A stretch of 64,000 nt of DNA from SZUA-36 sp963704855 (GTDB lineage Bacteria; Pseudomonadota; Gammaproteobacteria; Xanthomonadales; SZUA-36): NCBI GenBank assembly GCA_963704855.1, contig CAVPHY010000024.1, forward strand, positions 496,001-560,000, given 5' to 3'. The position numbers and the translations under genes are program-made. Under the pieces are notes generated by a model. The model saw only the letters and a list, made by a program, of their open reading frames with translations. It had not been told where the DNA came from and did not search any database. This document shows, piece by piece, positions 36,565-45,371 of the stretch (within the stretch, counting starts at the first letter, position 1; every line of letters starts with the position of its first letter).

Positions 36565-37547
36565 ACGCCTTTGAGCCTTGCGCGGTTTAACAGTAATAGA
36601 AAAAGCGGTACGCCGAGTAATGCCGTGATCACACCAACCGGCAATTGTTGCGGGCTCAGCAGTGTGCGTGCAATCGTATCGGATAATACCAGGAACAGCC
36701 CGCCAAACAGTGTTGCCGACGGGATCAGGATACGGTGGTCGGAACCGACCAGCATACGCATCAGGTGTGGAACAATTAACCCTACAAATCCGATGCTGCC
36801 GGCAATGGAGACCGCTGTGGCGGTCAGTATCGAGGCTAGCAGGTAAACCAGCCAGAGCATGTGCCGGGTCGATTCACCCAGCAGCCGGGCCGTGGTTTCG
36901 CCCATTGCCAGTACGTTCAGGCTGCGCGCTAAACCCAATGTCAGGATAAAGCTGCCGACGAGTACGGCCAGCGACCACCAGGGCAGCGTGGCATAACTCA
37001 GGTCACCCATCAGCCAGAACAACATACCGCGAAGGCTATTGTCCGGGCTAAGGGAGAGTATCAGGCTGATCAGTGCGGCCCAGCCGGAAGCAGTAACCAC
37101 ACCGGTCAGCAGTAAACGTGTACCACTCCACGGGCCGGTTCCACGGGCGAGACCGAATACCAGCAATATGGATATCAGTGCACCGATGATGGCCAGCCAC
37201 GGAAGGAAAGCGACGGCAACTCCAAATACCATCCCCAGCAAGGTTGCAAACGCGGCCCCGCCGGATACCCCCAGGACGTAGGGGTCAGCCAGCGGATTGC
37301 GTAACAACACCTGCATCAGGCAGCCGGACAGGGCCAACATGGAACCGACCACCCAGGCGGCCATCGCACGTGGTAGCCTCAAGCGCCAGATCAATTCACC
37401 ATGCTGGCCACTGGAATCGAGGATCGATGACAGCCATTCTGACCAGCCCAACGAGACCGAACCGCTTGCGCTGGCCAGAAATATGCTCCCTGCTGACATC
37501 AACATCAATAATAGGAGCAGTGACCGGCGTAATGAAATTGGAATCAT
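36561..37547 (-). CDS. FecCD/BtuC-type ABC transporter permease
   Basis: A 328-residue permease with about ten membrane helices. FecCD-family landmarks are present: WRLPRAMAAWVVGSMLALSG, MQVLLRNPLADPYVLGVSGGA, and the coupling segment GFVGLIVPHLMRMLVGSDHR. The C-terminus has the conserved LPVGVITALLGVPLFLLLL. The gene sits first in a two-gene operon with the ATPase and is divergent from rppH across about 110 bp. That gap is too short for a cobalamin riboswitch, and no clear Fur box is seen in it. Confidence 0.92.
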   Translation of the reverse strand: MIPISLRRSLLLLLMLMSAGSIFLASASGSVSLGWSEWLSSILDSSGQHGELIWRLRLPRAMAAWVVGSMLALSGCLMQVLLRNPLADPYVLGVSGGAAFATLLGMVFGVAVAFLPWLAIIGALISILLVFGLARGTGPWSGTRLLLTGVVTASGWAALISLILSLSPDNSLRGMLFWLMGDLSYATLPWWSLAVLVGSFILTLGLARSLNVLAMGETTARLLGESTRHMLWLVYLLASILTATAVSIAGSIGFVGLIVPHLMRMLVGSDHRILIPSATLFGGLFLVLSDTIARTLLSPQQLPVGVITALLGVPLFLLLLNRARLKGV

Positions 37548-37656
37548 TTTGAAGGATTGATTAACATGGTTCGGTTGATTAAGATTTAAAATTATCGCAC
37601 GTATTACATATGCTCATAACATCGGCCATGAACGGATTCAAAAGAAAAGTATAAAC

Positions 37657-38133
37657 ATGATCGATACGGATGGATTCAGACTCAATGTCGCAATGGTTAT
37701 CATGAATAATGATGGCCGGGTATTTTGGGCGCAACGCACAAACAATGATGGCTGGCAATTTCCGCAAGGCGGTATGAATACCGACGAAACCCCTCTCGAG
37801 GCGATGTATCGAGAGTTGCGTGAAGAAACCGGTCTGGATAAAGAGCATGTGCAATTACTGGGCTCGACACCGGGTTGGTTGCGTTACCAGCTGCCCCGGC
37901 GTTTCCAACGGTCAGATAGCAAGCCCCTTTGTATAGGTCAGAAGCAGGTGTGGTTTTTATTGAAACTGCTTGATGACGATGTGCAATTCGATTTCTCGAC
38001 CACCGGCGAGCCCGAGTTCCGGGATTTTCGTTGGGTAGATTTCTGGTATCCCGCAGATAACGTGATCAGGTTCAAACGCCGTGTATACCGGCAGGCCCTG
38101 ACACTGCTTGAGCCAATGATGCTTTCAGACTGA
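37657..38133 (+). CDS. rppH: RNA pyrophosphohydrolase (Nudix)
   Basis: RppH removes pyrophosphate from the 5' end of mRNAs and so starts RNase E-dependent decay. The 158-residue product has the complete Nudix box at residues 38-60 (G38, E44, R52-E53, E56-E57, G59). It also has the RppH-typical N-terminus FRLNVAMVIMN and the segment QRTNNDGWQFPQGGM. The C-terminal FKRRVYRQAL helix is also family-typical. It is monocistronic and placed between the ABC operon and bfd. Confidence 0.96.
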   Translation: MIDTDGFRLNVAMVIMNNDGRVFWAQRTNNDGWQFPQGGMNTDETPLEAMYRELREETGLDKEHVQLLGSTPGWLRYQLPRRFQRSDSKPLCIGQKQVWFLLKLLDDDVQFDFSTTGEPEFRDFRWVDFWYPADNVIRFKRRVYRQALTLLEPMMLSD

Positions 38134-38188
38134 CACCGATAACCCACCTGTCGCAGATACAGACGGCTAAAAAATTCCCTTAATCTAA

Positions 38189-38218
38189 TTGACAATCATT
38201 CTCATTAAGATTTAGAAT
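38189..38218 (+). promoter_or_regulatory. bfd-bfr promoter with overlapping Fur-like box
   Basis: TTGACA at 38189-38194 and TAGAAT at 38213-38218 are 18 bp apart. Between them, positions 38191-38209 match the 19-bp Fur consensus at 13 positions by eye. Iron repression of bfd through such a box is known in other gammaproteobacteria. Confidence 0.65.
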
Positions 38219-38245
38219 AATTTCAAGACTGAAAGGAAAGCCATA

Positions 38246-38455
38246 ATGTACGTGTGTGTCTGCAATGCAGTGACTGATTCCGATATCCGCAAAGCGGTAG
38301 ATAACGGCGTACGCAATATGCGTCAACTTGGTCAAATGACCGGTTGCAGCACCACTTGCGGTTGTTGCAAGGAAATGGCTGTTGAAATTCTGCAACAGAC
38401 CCTGGCGGAAAACCGGGCATCCCCGCTTATGCTCCCCGTCATGCAAATGGCCTGA
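38246..38455 (+). CDS. bfd: bacterioferritin-associated ferredoxin
   Basis: Bfd is a small [2Fe-2S] protein that reduces the ferric core of bacterioferritin so iron can leave. The 69-residue product carries the ligand cysteines C4 and C6 (YVCVCN) and C38 and C41 (TTCGCC) at the positions known from E. coli Bfd, with two further cysteines at 34 and 40. The C-terminal third is longer than usual and hydrophobic (SPLMLPVMQMA). It is preceded by a Fur-like promoter and followed by bfr. Confidence 0.95.
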   Translation: MYVCVCNAVTDSDIRKAVDNGVRNMRQLGQMTGCSTTCGCCKEMAVEILQQTLAENRASPLMLPVMQMA

Positions 38456-38598
38456 GTTCAAACTGCTCAGGCAAGATGCGGGTAAGCTCAACACCTGCTA
38501 AAATCAAAAACACACTTAACGCATTATCCAATGGTCGAATTGGCCGCAATGATGCCCCTGTCTATTTAGAATCAGAATTCCTGAAGGAGTCCGGCACA

Positions 38599-39066
38599 AT
38601 GAAAGGCGACCGCAAGGTTATTGAGTTTCTCAACGCTGTATTACGCAATGAACTGGTGGCAATCAACCAGTATTTCCTGCATTCGCGCATGTATAAAGAT
38701 ATGGGTCTGAAGGAACTGGCTGATCACGAATACCATGAGTCCCTGGACGAGATGAAGCATGCTGATCAACTGATCGAGCGGATTTTGTTCCTGGAAGGGC
38801 TACCGAACATGCAGGACATTGGCAAACTCAGAATCGGCGAAGCCCCGCGTGAAATGATCGAGTGTGATTTGGCGCTGGAAATGGATGCCCTGCCGGAGTT
38901 GAAAGACGCAATTGCCTGGTGTGAAGAATGCCGCGATTTCGTCAGCCGGGATTTGTTTGATTCGATACTGGCTTCCGAAGAAGATCATGTTGACTGGCTC
39001 GAAACGCAGTTGGCCTTGATCGACAAAATGGGTATCGAAAATTACCTGCAAGCGAAAATGGGCTAA
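38599..39066 (+). CDS. bfr: bacterioferritin
   Basis: This 24-mer haem-containing iron store has 155 residues and closely follows E. coli Bfr. Ferroxidase ligands E18, E51, H54, E94, E127 and H130 and the haem-binding M52 are all visible. The start is the ATG at 38599 behind AAGGAG. The frame is open further upstream (to 38476), but those residues do not match the family. The 140-bp gap to bfd may hold a second promoter. sufT follows 11 bp downstream. Confidence 0.96.
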   Translation: MKGDRKVIEFLNAVLRNELVAINQYFLHSRMYKDMGLKELADHEYHESLDEMKHADQLIERILFLEGLPNMQDIGKLRIGEAPREMIECDLALEMDALPELKDAIAWCEECRDFVSRDLFDSILASEEDHVDWLETQLALIDKMGIENYLQAKMG

Positions 39067-39077
39067 GTACCCGGTAT

Positions 39078-39629
39078 ATGTTCAGCCATACCAGTCAACC
39101 CTGCCAGTTCGAGCGGGACTGTGCCGTCGTCATGGTTCCTGCCGGTGACGAATTGACGTTGCCTGCCGGGACCGTGGGTTATATCACCCAGTCGCTGGGC
39201 GGCAGTTTTACCGTATTTGTTGATGGTAACCTGTTTCGCGTGGCTGGTATCGACGCCGATGCCATAGGCAGAGAGCCTGTTCTGCCACCGGAACTGCCGG
39301 AAAATGCCAGCGATGATGACGTAGAAAAGCTGGTCTGGTCCCAGATGAAAACCTGCTATGACCCCGAGATTCCGGTCAATATCGTGGATCTTGGCCTGGT
39401 GTATTCATGCGAGTTACAAAAGAATGACCAGGGGCAAAGAGAGGTTGCAGTCACCATGACGCTGACCGCGCCAGGCTGCGGTATGGGCGATATTATCGTT
39501 GAAGACGTGCGCAGTAAAATTCAGATCATACCAACGATATCAAAGGTGGATGTCGAATTGACGTTTGACCCGCCGTGGAATCACCAGATGATGACGGAGG
39601 CCGCCAGGCTTGAAACCGGGATGCTGTAG
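39078..39629 (+). CDS. sufT: putative Fe-S cluster assembly protein SufT
   Basis: SufT helps Fe-S protein maturation when iron-sulfur demand is high. The 183-residue product has an N-terminal beta domain (VPAGDELTLPAGTVGYITQSLGGSFTV). The DUF59/MIP18 domain follows (QMKTCYDPEIPVNIVDLGLVYS) with the conserved cysteine motif TAPGCGMGDIIVEDV and DPPWNHQMM near the end. It lies 11 bp after bfr, so it probably shares the iron-responsive transcript. The stop codon lies inside a large hairpin. Confidence 0.93.
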   Translation: MFSHTSQPCQFERDCAVVMVPAGDELTLPAGTVGYITQSLGGSFTVFVDGNLFRVAGIDADAIGREPVLPPELPENASDDDVEKLVWSQMKTCYDPEIPVNIVDLGLVYSCELQKNDQGQREVAVTMTLTAPGCGMGDIIVEDVRSKIQIIPTISKVDVELTFDPPWNHQMMTEAARLETGML

Positions 39630-39657
39630 GGTACGCAAGCATTTGCGCACCCTACAG
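39624..39657. repeat. long perfect hairpin overlapping the sufT stop
   Basis: CTGTAGGGT at 39624-39632 pairs perfectly with ACCCTACAG at 39649-39657, and the inner CGCAA/TTGCG extends the stem. No T-run follows on either strand. It sits between convergent genes, as REP-like palindromes often do. It may be a dispersed chromosomal repeat or a bidirectional processing signal. Confidence 0.6.
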
Positions 39658-39670
39658 GATTGTTAAGAAA

Positions 39671-42145
39671 TCAAGCCGCCTGGTCTCTGACCGTTTGAGT
39701 TACACCGCTCGAACCCATCTTCAGGTAGCTGCTTTCAAACTCATCGACCCTGATGATTTCAGTGACCATTGCCCTGACGGCCTCCAGTTCCTTTGCCTCT
39801 TCGGCAGTGATGATGGATTTTTTGAGAGCTTGGTGAAGCTGGTTCTGCCTGTCATTGGCGTCAAGTTGGCCGGAGGCTTCAGCTTTGAGCAGACGGCGTT
39901 CAAGTGGCTCGGTGGCGATCACCCGGGGCAACGCCATCTCCAGCAGACCAACGGGGTTGCTGGCCTTGTCGGAAATAAATATTCCGTCGGTCAGGCGTTT
40001 ACGTGTTTCTGAAGGAGACATCAGCAACTGGGCTACCTTGTGACCGAGGCGATCACCCGGTTGGCGCTCATGACGGCCGAGCGGGAAGATAAATACCCTT
40101 AGCAAAACACGCACGGCGCGGCTGGGGAAATTGTCTACAACCAATCCTAATGCAGTCTGAATTTTGTAAATGGCATCATGGAACGCCCATGCCAGTATCG
40201 GCTGATCCGCGGCGGGCCGGCCCTGTATCTCAAAGCGTTTCAGAATCGCAGAGCAAATATATAATTGGCTCAATACGTCACCGAGACGGCCTGAAAGCCG
40301 TTCCTTGTACTTTAGTTTGCCACCGAGCATAAGCATGGCGACGTCTGATGCAAACGCCAGTGAGGCGGAATAACGGGTCAGTTTGCGGTAATACTTCGCC
40401 GTCCTCCGGTCGGTCGGTACGGCGGCAAAACGTGCGAAACTCAAACCCAGGATCATGCTTCGAACAGCGTTGCCAATACTGTATCCGATGTGGCCGAACA
40501 GATGACGGTCAAACGCTTCAAGACCCTTTGACCGGTCGTCCATTCTCGCAGCCTCCATTTCCTTCAGCACGTAAGGATGACAGCGGATGGCGCCTTGCCC
40601 GAAGATCATCATGCTGCGTGTCAGGATATTCGCTCCTTCAACGGTAATCCAGATAGGTGCGCCTTGCCAACCCCTGCCGAGGTAGTTGCGTGGACCCATA
40701 ACAATACCCTTGCCACCGTGCACGTCCATGGCATCGGTGATGACCTGGCGGCCCATCTCGGTGGCGTGGTACTTCGCAATGGCGGAGGGAACCGAGGGCT
40801 TCTGACCCAGGTCCACTGCCGTGGCCGTCATGCGAGACAGGGCGGAGATCGAGTAGGTATATGCAGCCAGCCGGCACATCGCGGCCTCAACACCTTCGAA
40901 ACGACCTATTGGCAGATTAAATTGTTTGCGAATGCGTGAATACGCACCGGTCGTCAAGGCACATAACTTGACGCCACCAGCCGAAGATGAAGGTAGTGTA
41001 ATGGCCCTTCCAACGGCCAGGAGTTCAATCAGCATGCGCCAGCCATTACCGGCCATATCGATACCACCAACCAGGGTGTCCAGCGGAACAAACACATCTT
41101 TCCCGCGGACCGGACCATTGTGGAATGGAACGTTCAAGGGCATGTGACGTAGGCCAATCTCCATTCCAGGGGTATTACTGGGTACCAGCGCGACGCTGAT
41201 GCCGATATCTTTTTTATCCCCGACAAGACCATCAGGGTCATACAATCTGAACGCGAGGCCAACGATCGTTGCAACCGGTGCCAGGGTGATATAGCGTTTA
41301 TCAAAGTTAAGCCGTATACCCAGTACCTGCTTGCCTTTGTATTCACCTTTACAAATGATTCCGGTGTCTGGAATGGAGGTCGCGTCTGAACCTGCGGTCG
41401 GGCCAGTCAGGCCGAAACAGGGTATTTCCTCACCCTTGGCAAGCCGTGGCAGGTAGTACTTCTTTTGTTCGTCCGTGCCGTAGTGGACCAATAGCTCTGC
41501 CGGGCCGAGTGAGTTGGGCACAGCCACGGTGCTACCCGCAACCGCGCATACCGAGCCGAGTTTCTGCAGTACCGCGCGGTGCGCCAGTGCCGAGAAGCCC
41601 AATCCACCGTATTCTTTTGGAATAATCATCCCGAAGAACCGGTTTTCTTTCAGGAATTTCCAGACTTCCGGTGGCAAGTCTGCCAATTCGTGTGAGTTCT
41701 CCCAGGGAGTGAGCATTTTGCACAATTCTTCTACCGGACCGTCAACAAAAGCCTGTTCCGTCTTGCTCAATTGAGGCCAATACTCTTCCAGCAGCGAATC
41801 CCAGTTCGGGTTGCCGGCAAAAAGCTCACCTTCCCAACCTACCGTACCCGCCTCCAGCGCAACTTTTTCCGTATCGGAGAGCGTGGGCAGCATCTTGCGA
41901 TAAACAGCAAGAAACGGCGCACTTATCCACTTGCGTCGTAACGGCTTGAAGTTCAAAGGAACAGCGACGGCCGCGAACAATACTGACAAAGCTACAATCG
42001 CCAGCATTGAAACGTTTGTAAATATGGCAAACCCTACCAGCACCAACACCATGCCGATCGTCCAGTTCAGCAGGGTGATGCCACGATAGGCTGCGGTAAC
42101 TGAGAGGCCCAAAAGGCCGAAAATGAGAATCCAGAACATTACCAT
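39671..42145 (-). CDS. fadE: acyl-CoA dehydrogenase FadE
   Basis: This large membrane-associated acyl-CoA dehydrogenase performs the first oxidation of fatty-acid beta-oxidation. The 824 residues begin with two hydrophobic helices (about 3-23 and 27-61), as in E. coli FadE. The flavin core follows with KEYGGLGFSALAHRAV, LTGPTAGSD and DVHGGKGIVMGPRNYLGRGWQ. The catalytic-domain segment is GAPIWITVEGANILTRSM. Two ATGs are six bases apart: 42145 lies only 2 bp after GGAGGG, whereas 42139 has ideal spacing and is the likelier start. The TetR gene diverges from it across a palindrome-bearing region. Confidence 0.96.
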   Translation of the reverse strand: MVMFWILIFGLLGLSVTAAYRGITLLNWTIGMVLVLVGFAIFTNVSMLAIVALSVLFAAVAVPLNFKPLRRKWISAPFLAVYRKMLPTLSDTEKVALEAGTVGWEGELFAGNPNWDSLLEEYWPQLSKTEQAFVDGPVEELCKMLTPWENSHELADLPPEVWKFLKENRFFGMIIPKEYGGLGFSALAHRAVLQKLGSVCAVAGSTVAVPNSLGPAELLVHYGTDEQKKYYLPRLAKGEEIPCFGLTGPTAGSDATSIPDTGIICKGEYKGKQVLGIRLNFDKRYITLAPVATIVGLAFRLYDPDGLVGDKKDIGISVALVPSNTPGMEIGLRHMPLNVPFHNGPVRGKDVFVPLDTLVGGIDMAGNGWRMLIELLAVGRAITLPSSSAGGVKLCALTTGAYSRIRKQFNLPIGRFEGVEAAMCRLAAYTYSISALSRMTATAVDLGQKPSVPSAIAKYHATEMGRQVITDAMDVHGGKGIVMGPRNYLGRGWQGAPIWITVEGANILTRSMMIFGQGAIRCHPYVLKEMEAARMDDRSKGLEAFDRHLFGHIGYSIGNAVRSMILGLSFARFAAVPTDRRTAKYYRKLTRYSASLAFASDVAMLMLGGKLKYKERLSGRLGDVLSQLYICSAILKRFEIQGRPAADQPILAWAFHDAIYKIQTALGLVVDNFPSRAVRVLLRVFIFPLGRHERQPGDRLGHKVAQLLMSPSETRKRLTDGIFISDKASNPVGLLEMALPRVIATEPLERRLLKAEASGQLDANDRQNQLHQALKKSIITAEEAKELEAVRAMVTEIIRVDEFESSYLKMGSSGVTQTVRDQAA

Positions 42146-42238
42146 TACCCTCCAAGAAGACTAATAACATTTTCCTGATGTGGTCCTGGTTCGAAAACCG
42201 GCCACACAAGTTTGGACTGTATCGTTAAAAATACGTTT

Positions 42239-42256
42239 CCATACGTATGAGTATGG
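42239..42256. promoter_or_regulatory. palindromic operator candidate between fadE and tetR
   Basis: CCATAC at 42239-42244 and GTATGG at 42251-42256 are perfect inverted half-sites, and CATACGTATG within it is a second perfect palindrome. The position between divergent genes suggests binding by the TetR protein at 42340. Confidence 0.5.
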
Positions 42257-42339
42257 TAAATGCTTTGGCTGGAGTCAACCGCTATCGAAGCTATATTGAA
42301 ACGTCATAGTCGGTTATGCTTTAACATTACAATTTAATA

Positions 42340-42942
42340 ATGTCGGCTGGGTTTGTGATTCAATCAGTATCAAAAAAGAAAGAGCGATCTACACTCAGTG
42401 CAGGAGACTGGGAACAGCAGGCACTGGTATTGATCGCGGAAAAAGGTATACGGGCGGTCGCCGTTGAGTCACTTGCCAGGCGCATGGGTGTTACGAAGGG
42501 CAGTTTTTACTGGCACTTTCATAACCGTGAATCACTACTGGAGCAGTCCCTGATTCGCTGGGAGAAACATGATGCGGCCAATCTCCAGACCTCATTAAGC
42601 GCCATTGATGACCCCCGTGAGCGGCTGAGGTCATTTTTCAGGCGTACCGGACGCGAAAAACTGACTCACAATGTTTACAGTTCATTGTGCATGGCGTCAG
42701 ATCATCCTCAGGTCGAGCCCTTGTTGGAGAGAGTGGCGGAGCGCCGGATGAAGCATATCGAAAAGGCCTTTGAAGAGATTGGCTTTGACCCGCAGGAGGC
42801 TTCTCATCGTGCAAGGCTGACGTATTCTGCCTACCTGGGTTTCCTGCAACTGCAGAAACAGCATCAGACCCCCAGTTTGAGTTCAGAGGAGTTTGAAGCT
42901 TATATGACACACGTCATTGCGACATTGATCCCCGAAAAGTAG
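42340..42942 (+). CDS. TetR family transcriptional regulator
   Basis: A 200-residue repressor-type protein. The DNA-binding helix-turn-helix covers about residues 24-68, with ALVLIAEKGIRAVAVESLARRMGVTKGSFYWHFHNRESLL split over the usual helices. The C-terminal ligand domain is helical. Its divergent position next to fadE suggests control of fatty-acid degradation by an acyl-CoA or related ligand; this is inference from context. A basic, low-conservation tail of about 18 residues precedes the HTH, so the true start could be later. Confidence 0.92.
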   Translation: MSAGFVIQSVSKKKERSTLSAGDWEQQALVLIAEKGIRAVAVESLARRMGVTKGSFYWHFHNRESLLEQSLIRWEKHDAANLQTSLSAIDDPRERLRSFFRRTGREKLTHNVYSSLCMASDHPQVEPLLERVAERRMKHIEKAFEEIGFDPQEASHRARLTYSAYLGFLQLQKQHQTPSLSSEEFEAYMTHVIATLIPEK

Positions 42943-43065
42943 CCTTGGCGTTTTTGGGGTTCCGTTTTTTAGTGCAGTGATACGAGCCGGCGCTTGACGG
43001 GTACGCCCGGTATTTAACATGCATACAGTACGTTCTGGTGCATACAAGTCTGAAGAGGAGGCAAC

Positions 43066-44814
43066 GTGACCAGCAACAACATTTTGAAACAATGGGTCGA
43101 AGAGGTCAGTGAATTGACCCGGCCGGACAATATTCATTGGTGTACAGGCAGTGATGAGGAACATCGGCAGCTGGTTGACGGCATGCTTGCAAGCGGAGAG
43201 TTTATCGAGCTGAACCAGGAAACGCATCCCGGGTGCTATCTGCACCGCTCGGATCCAAGTGATGTCGCGAGGGTAGAGCACCTGACCTTCATCTGCACCA
43301 GCGAGCCTGAAGATGCCGGCCCGAACAACCACTGGATGGATCCCGATGAAGCCAAGGCTAAAATGCGCGATCTGTATGACGGCTGTATGCAGGGTCGCAC
43401 ACTCTATGTGATCCCCTATTGCATGGGCCCGATAGATTCTCCGTTGTCGCGTTGCGGTGTTGAAATTACCGACAGCCCCTATGTCGTCGCCAATATGCGC
43501 ATGATGACCCGTATGGGAAGCGCGGCGCTGGCGCGCATTGAACACGAAGGATCCTTTGTAAAAGGCCTTCATTCTATTGGTGAGCTGGATCCGGATCGCC
43601 GTTTTATCATGCACTTCCCCGAGGACCTGATGATTCAGAGTTTCGGATCAGGATATGGCGGAAACGCATTGCTCGGCAAGAAATGCCACGCATTGAGAAT
43701 TGCCAGCTACCAGGCCCGCACCGAAGGATGGCTGGCTGAACATATGTTGATCGTGGGTATCGAAAACCCGCAGGGAGAGATCCATTATATAGCCGCGGCT
43801 TTCCCATCGGCCTGTGGTAAGACCAACCTGGCGATGTTGATACCACCTGCCGAGTATGAAGGCTGGAAAGTCTGGACAGTCGGTGATGATATCTGCTGGA
43901 TGCAACCCGGTGAAGACGGTCGTCTGTGGGCGATTAATCCGGAGGCGGGGTTTTTCGGGGTGGCGCCAGGCACCGGTGCGAATACCAATCCCAACGCGCT
44001 GTCCATGCTCAACCGCGACGCCATTTTTACCAACGTCGGTGTAACTGCTGACAACCAACCCTGGTGGGAAGGTAAGGACAAGATGGTGCCCGTGACGGAT
44101 TGGCGGGGTAATCCTTACGACCCGGAAGTGGGGCCGGCAGCACAGCCGAATTCGCGCTTTACCGTGGCTATGAAGCAGTGCCCGTCCTACTCGGACAAAG
44201 CGGAGGCACCAAGGGGCGTGCCGATTTCTGCCATCATGTTTGGTGGACGAAGGGAGCGCCTGGTGCCGTTGGTAATGGAAAGCAAATCCTGGCAGCACGG
44301 TGTTCTGCTTGGTGCCAGCATGGCATCGGAAACCACTGCTGCGGCCATCGGGCAGGTGGGTGTCGTGAGACGTGATCCAATGGCCATGAAGCCATTTTGC
44401 GGCTACAACTTCGCCGATTACTGGTCGCACTGGCTGTCCTTCCCGGGGCGGGCTAAAAACTTACCGCCCATCTTCCATGTGAACTGGTTCAGAAAAGATC
44501 AGAACGGTAAATTCATGTGGCCGGGGTTCGGTGACAATATGCGTGTGATCGAGTGGGTCATCAACCGCAGCAAGGGTCAAGTCGAGGTCAATGAAACCGC
44601 AATCGGTGGTATGCCGAACGCCGCAGATATCAATATCGGTGGTCTCAATACCGACAGTTCGACACTTGAAGCGCTTCTGGAGGTTGATACACATGCCTGG
44701 TCTGGGGAAATGGAGCAAATCAGGGAGTATCTCGAAGGATATGGTGAGCGCTTGCCTGGCGAGATGATTGAAGAACTGGATAAAGTAGTTGTTGCTTTAA
44801 AAGAATCAGCCTGA
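43066..44814 (+). CDS. pckG: phosphoenolpyruvate carboxykinase (GTP)
   Basis: This GTP-dependent enzyme makes PEP from oxaloacetate for gluconeogenesis. The 582 residues contain the GTP-PEPCK P-loop with active-site cysteine, PSACGKTNLAML (about 246-257). They also contain VGDDICWM with metal-binding Asp, FGVAPGTGANTNPNAL, and CGYNFADYWSHW of the guanine-binding region. The ATP-type enzyme found in E. coli is unrelated in sequence. A clear AGGAGG lies before the start GTG. It is monocistronic with a strong terminator, and its place beside fadE fits growth on fatty acids. Confidence 0.96.
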   Translation: MTSNNILKQWVEEVSELTRPDNIHWCTGSDEEHRQLVDGMLASGEFIELNQETHPGCYLHRSDPSDVARVEHLTFICTSEPEDAGPNNHWMDPDEAKAKMRDLYDGCMQGRTLYVIPYCMGPIDSPLSRCGVEITDSPYVVANMRMMTRMGSAALARIEHEGSFVKGLHSIGELDPDRRFIMHFPEDLMIQSFGSGYGGNALLGKKCHALRIASYQARTEGWLAEHMLIVGIENPQGEIHYIAAAFPSACGKTNLAMLIPPAEYEGWKVWTVGDDICWMQPGEDGRLWAINPEAGFFGVAPGTGANTNPNALSMLNRDAIFTNVGVTADNQPWWEGKDKMVPVTDWRGNPYDPEVGPAAQPNSRFTVAMKQCPSYSDKAEAPRGVPISAIMFGGRRERLVPLVMESKSWQHGVLLGASMASETTAAAIGQVGVVRRDPMAMKPFCGYNFADYWSHWLSFPGRAKNLPPIFHVNWFRKDQNGKFMWPGFGDNMRVIEWVINRSKGQVEVNETAIGGMPNAADINIGGLNTDSSTLEALLEVDTHAWSGEMEQIREYLEGYGERLPGEMIEELDKVVVALKESA

Positions 44815-44832
44815 CCATTATCGGGTTAATAG

Positions 44833-44870
44833 CAGGGCTGCCCCATTTCAAGGGCAGCCCTGTTTTATTT
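44833..44870 (+). terminator. terminator of pckG
   Basis: CAGGGCTGCCC at 44833-44843 pairs with GGGCAGCCCTG at 44852-44862, a perfect 11-bp stem, followed by TTTTATTT. Confidence 0.92.
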
Positions 44871-45347
44871 TACCTTTCGAAAAGTTTCAAAATTGTTTGA
44901 AGGCTAGGGTTCCGGGCCTCAGTCGTACTCTTCGAATTCGACGCTGGTCTCTGCACCGGGCTCGATTTCATGAACCACGTAAACCACGTTTGTACCCTGG
45001 TACTGAGGTTGGTACCAGATACCGCCGCAATAGTTATAGATTTGAAACAACCAGACCGGCGCCAAGCCCGGCGTCCGCGTAAGTGATACCTTTTATAACA
45101 ACGTGGTCTAGCGTAGATTTATACGCAGTCATCTGTTGCAAAACCTCGATCGCCCGGGCTCGGCCTGCCCACAGAAATAATGATATTCAACCTGGTGATC
45201 CGGCCACACAGTTCAATACGAACTTACAAGCGCCGCACGCATAGCGGGCTGCGACAAATGCTAACGAATGGATGAAACCTGGCAAAAGCGTGTTAACTTT
45301 GACGTGTAGGGGTCATTTTTAAACCCTTTCTGCTGGCTTACATCTAA
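44871..45347 (-). other. gene-poor region with a possible decayed small ORF
   Basis: About 480 bp without a full gene. On the minus strand, a frame ending at 44919 reads NYCGGIWYQPQYQGTNVVY and then ends in EFEEYD. Its Tyr/Trp/Gly pattern resembles the C-terminus of small periplasmic proteins. The adjacent upstream part reads plausibly in another frame (KGITYADAGLGAGLVV). No start codon with a ribosome site joins them. This may be a frameshifted or decayed gene. The right part (45250-45347) should contain the promoter of the sigma factor gene. Confidence 0.3.
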
Positions 45348-45371
45348 TTGTACATGGGAGGAATGCAAGCG

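Noticed and set aside
37548..37656. Cobalamin riboswitch before the ABC permease
   Set aside because: The gap is only about 110 bp and shows no B12-box-like sequence.
42883..43614. Minus-strand open frame of 243 codons
   Set aside because: It spans the tetR-pckG gap but runs antisense to pckG without a ribosome site or domain.
43648..44430. Minus-strand open frame of 260 codons
   Set aside because: Antisense to pckG, with an implausible composition rich in His, Arg and Gly.
44897..45082. Plus-strand open frame of 61 codons
   Set aside because: No ribosome site, and its composition is rich in Arg and Pro; the minus strand reads more like protein.
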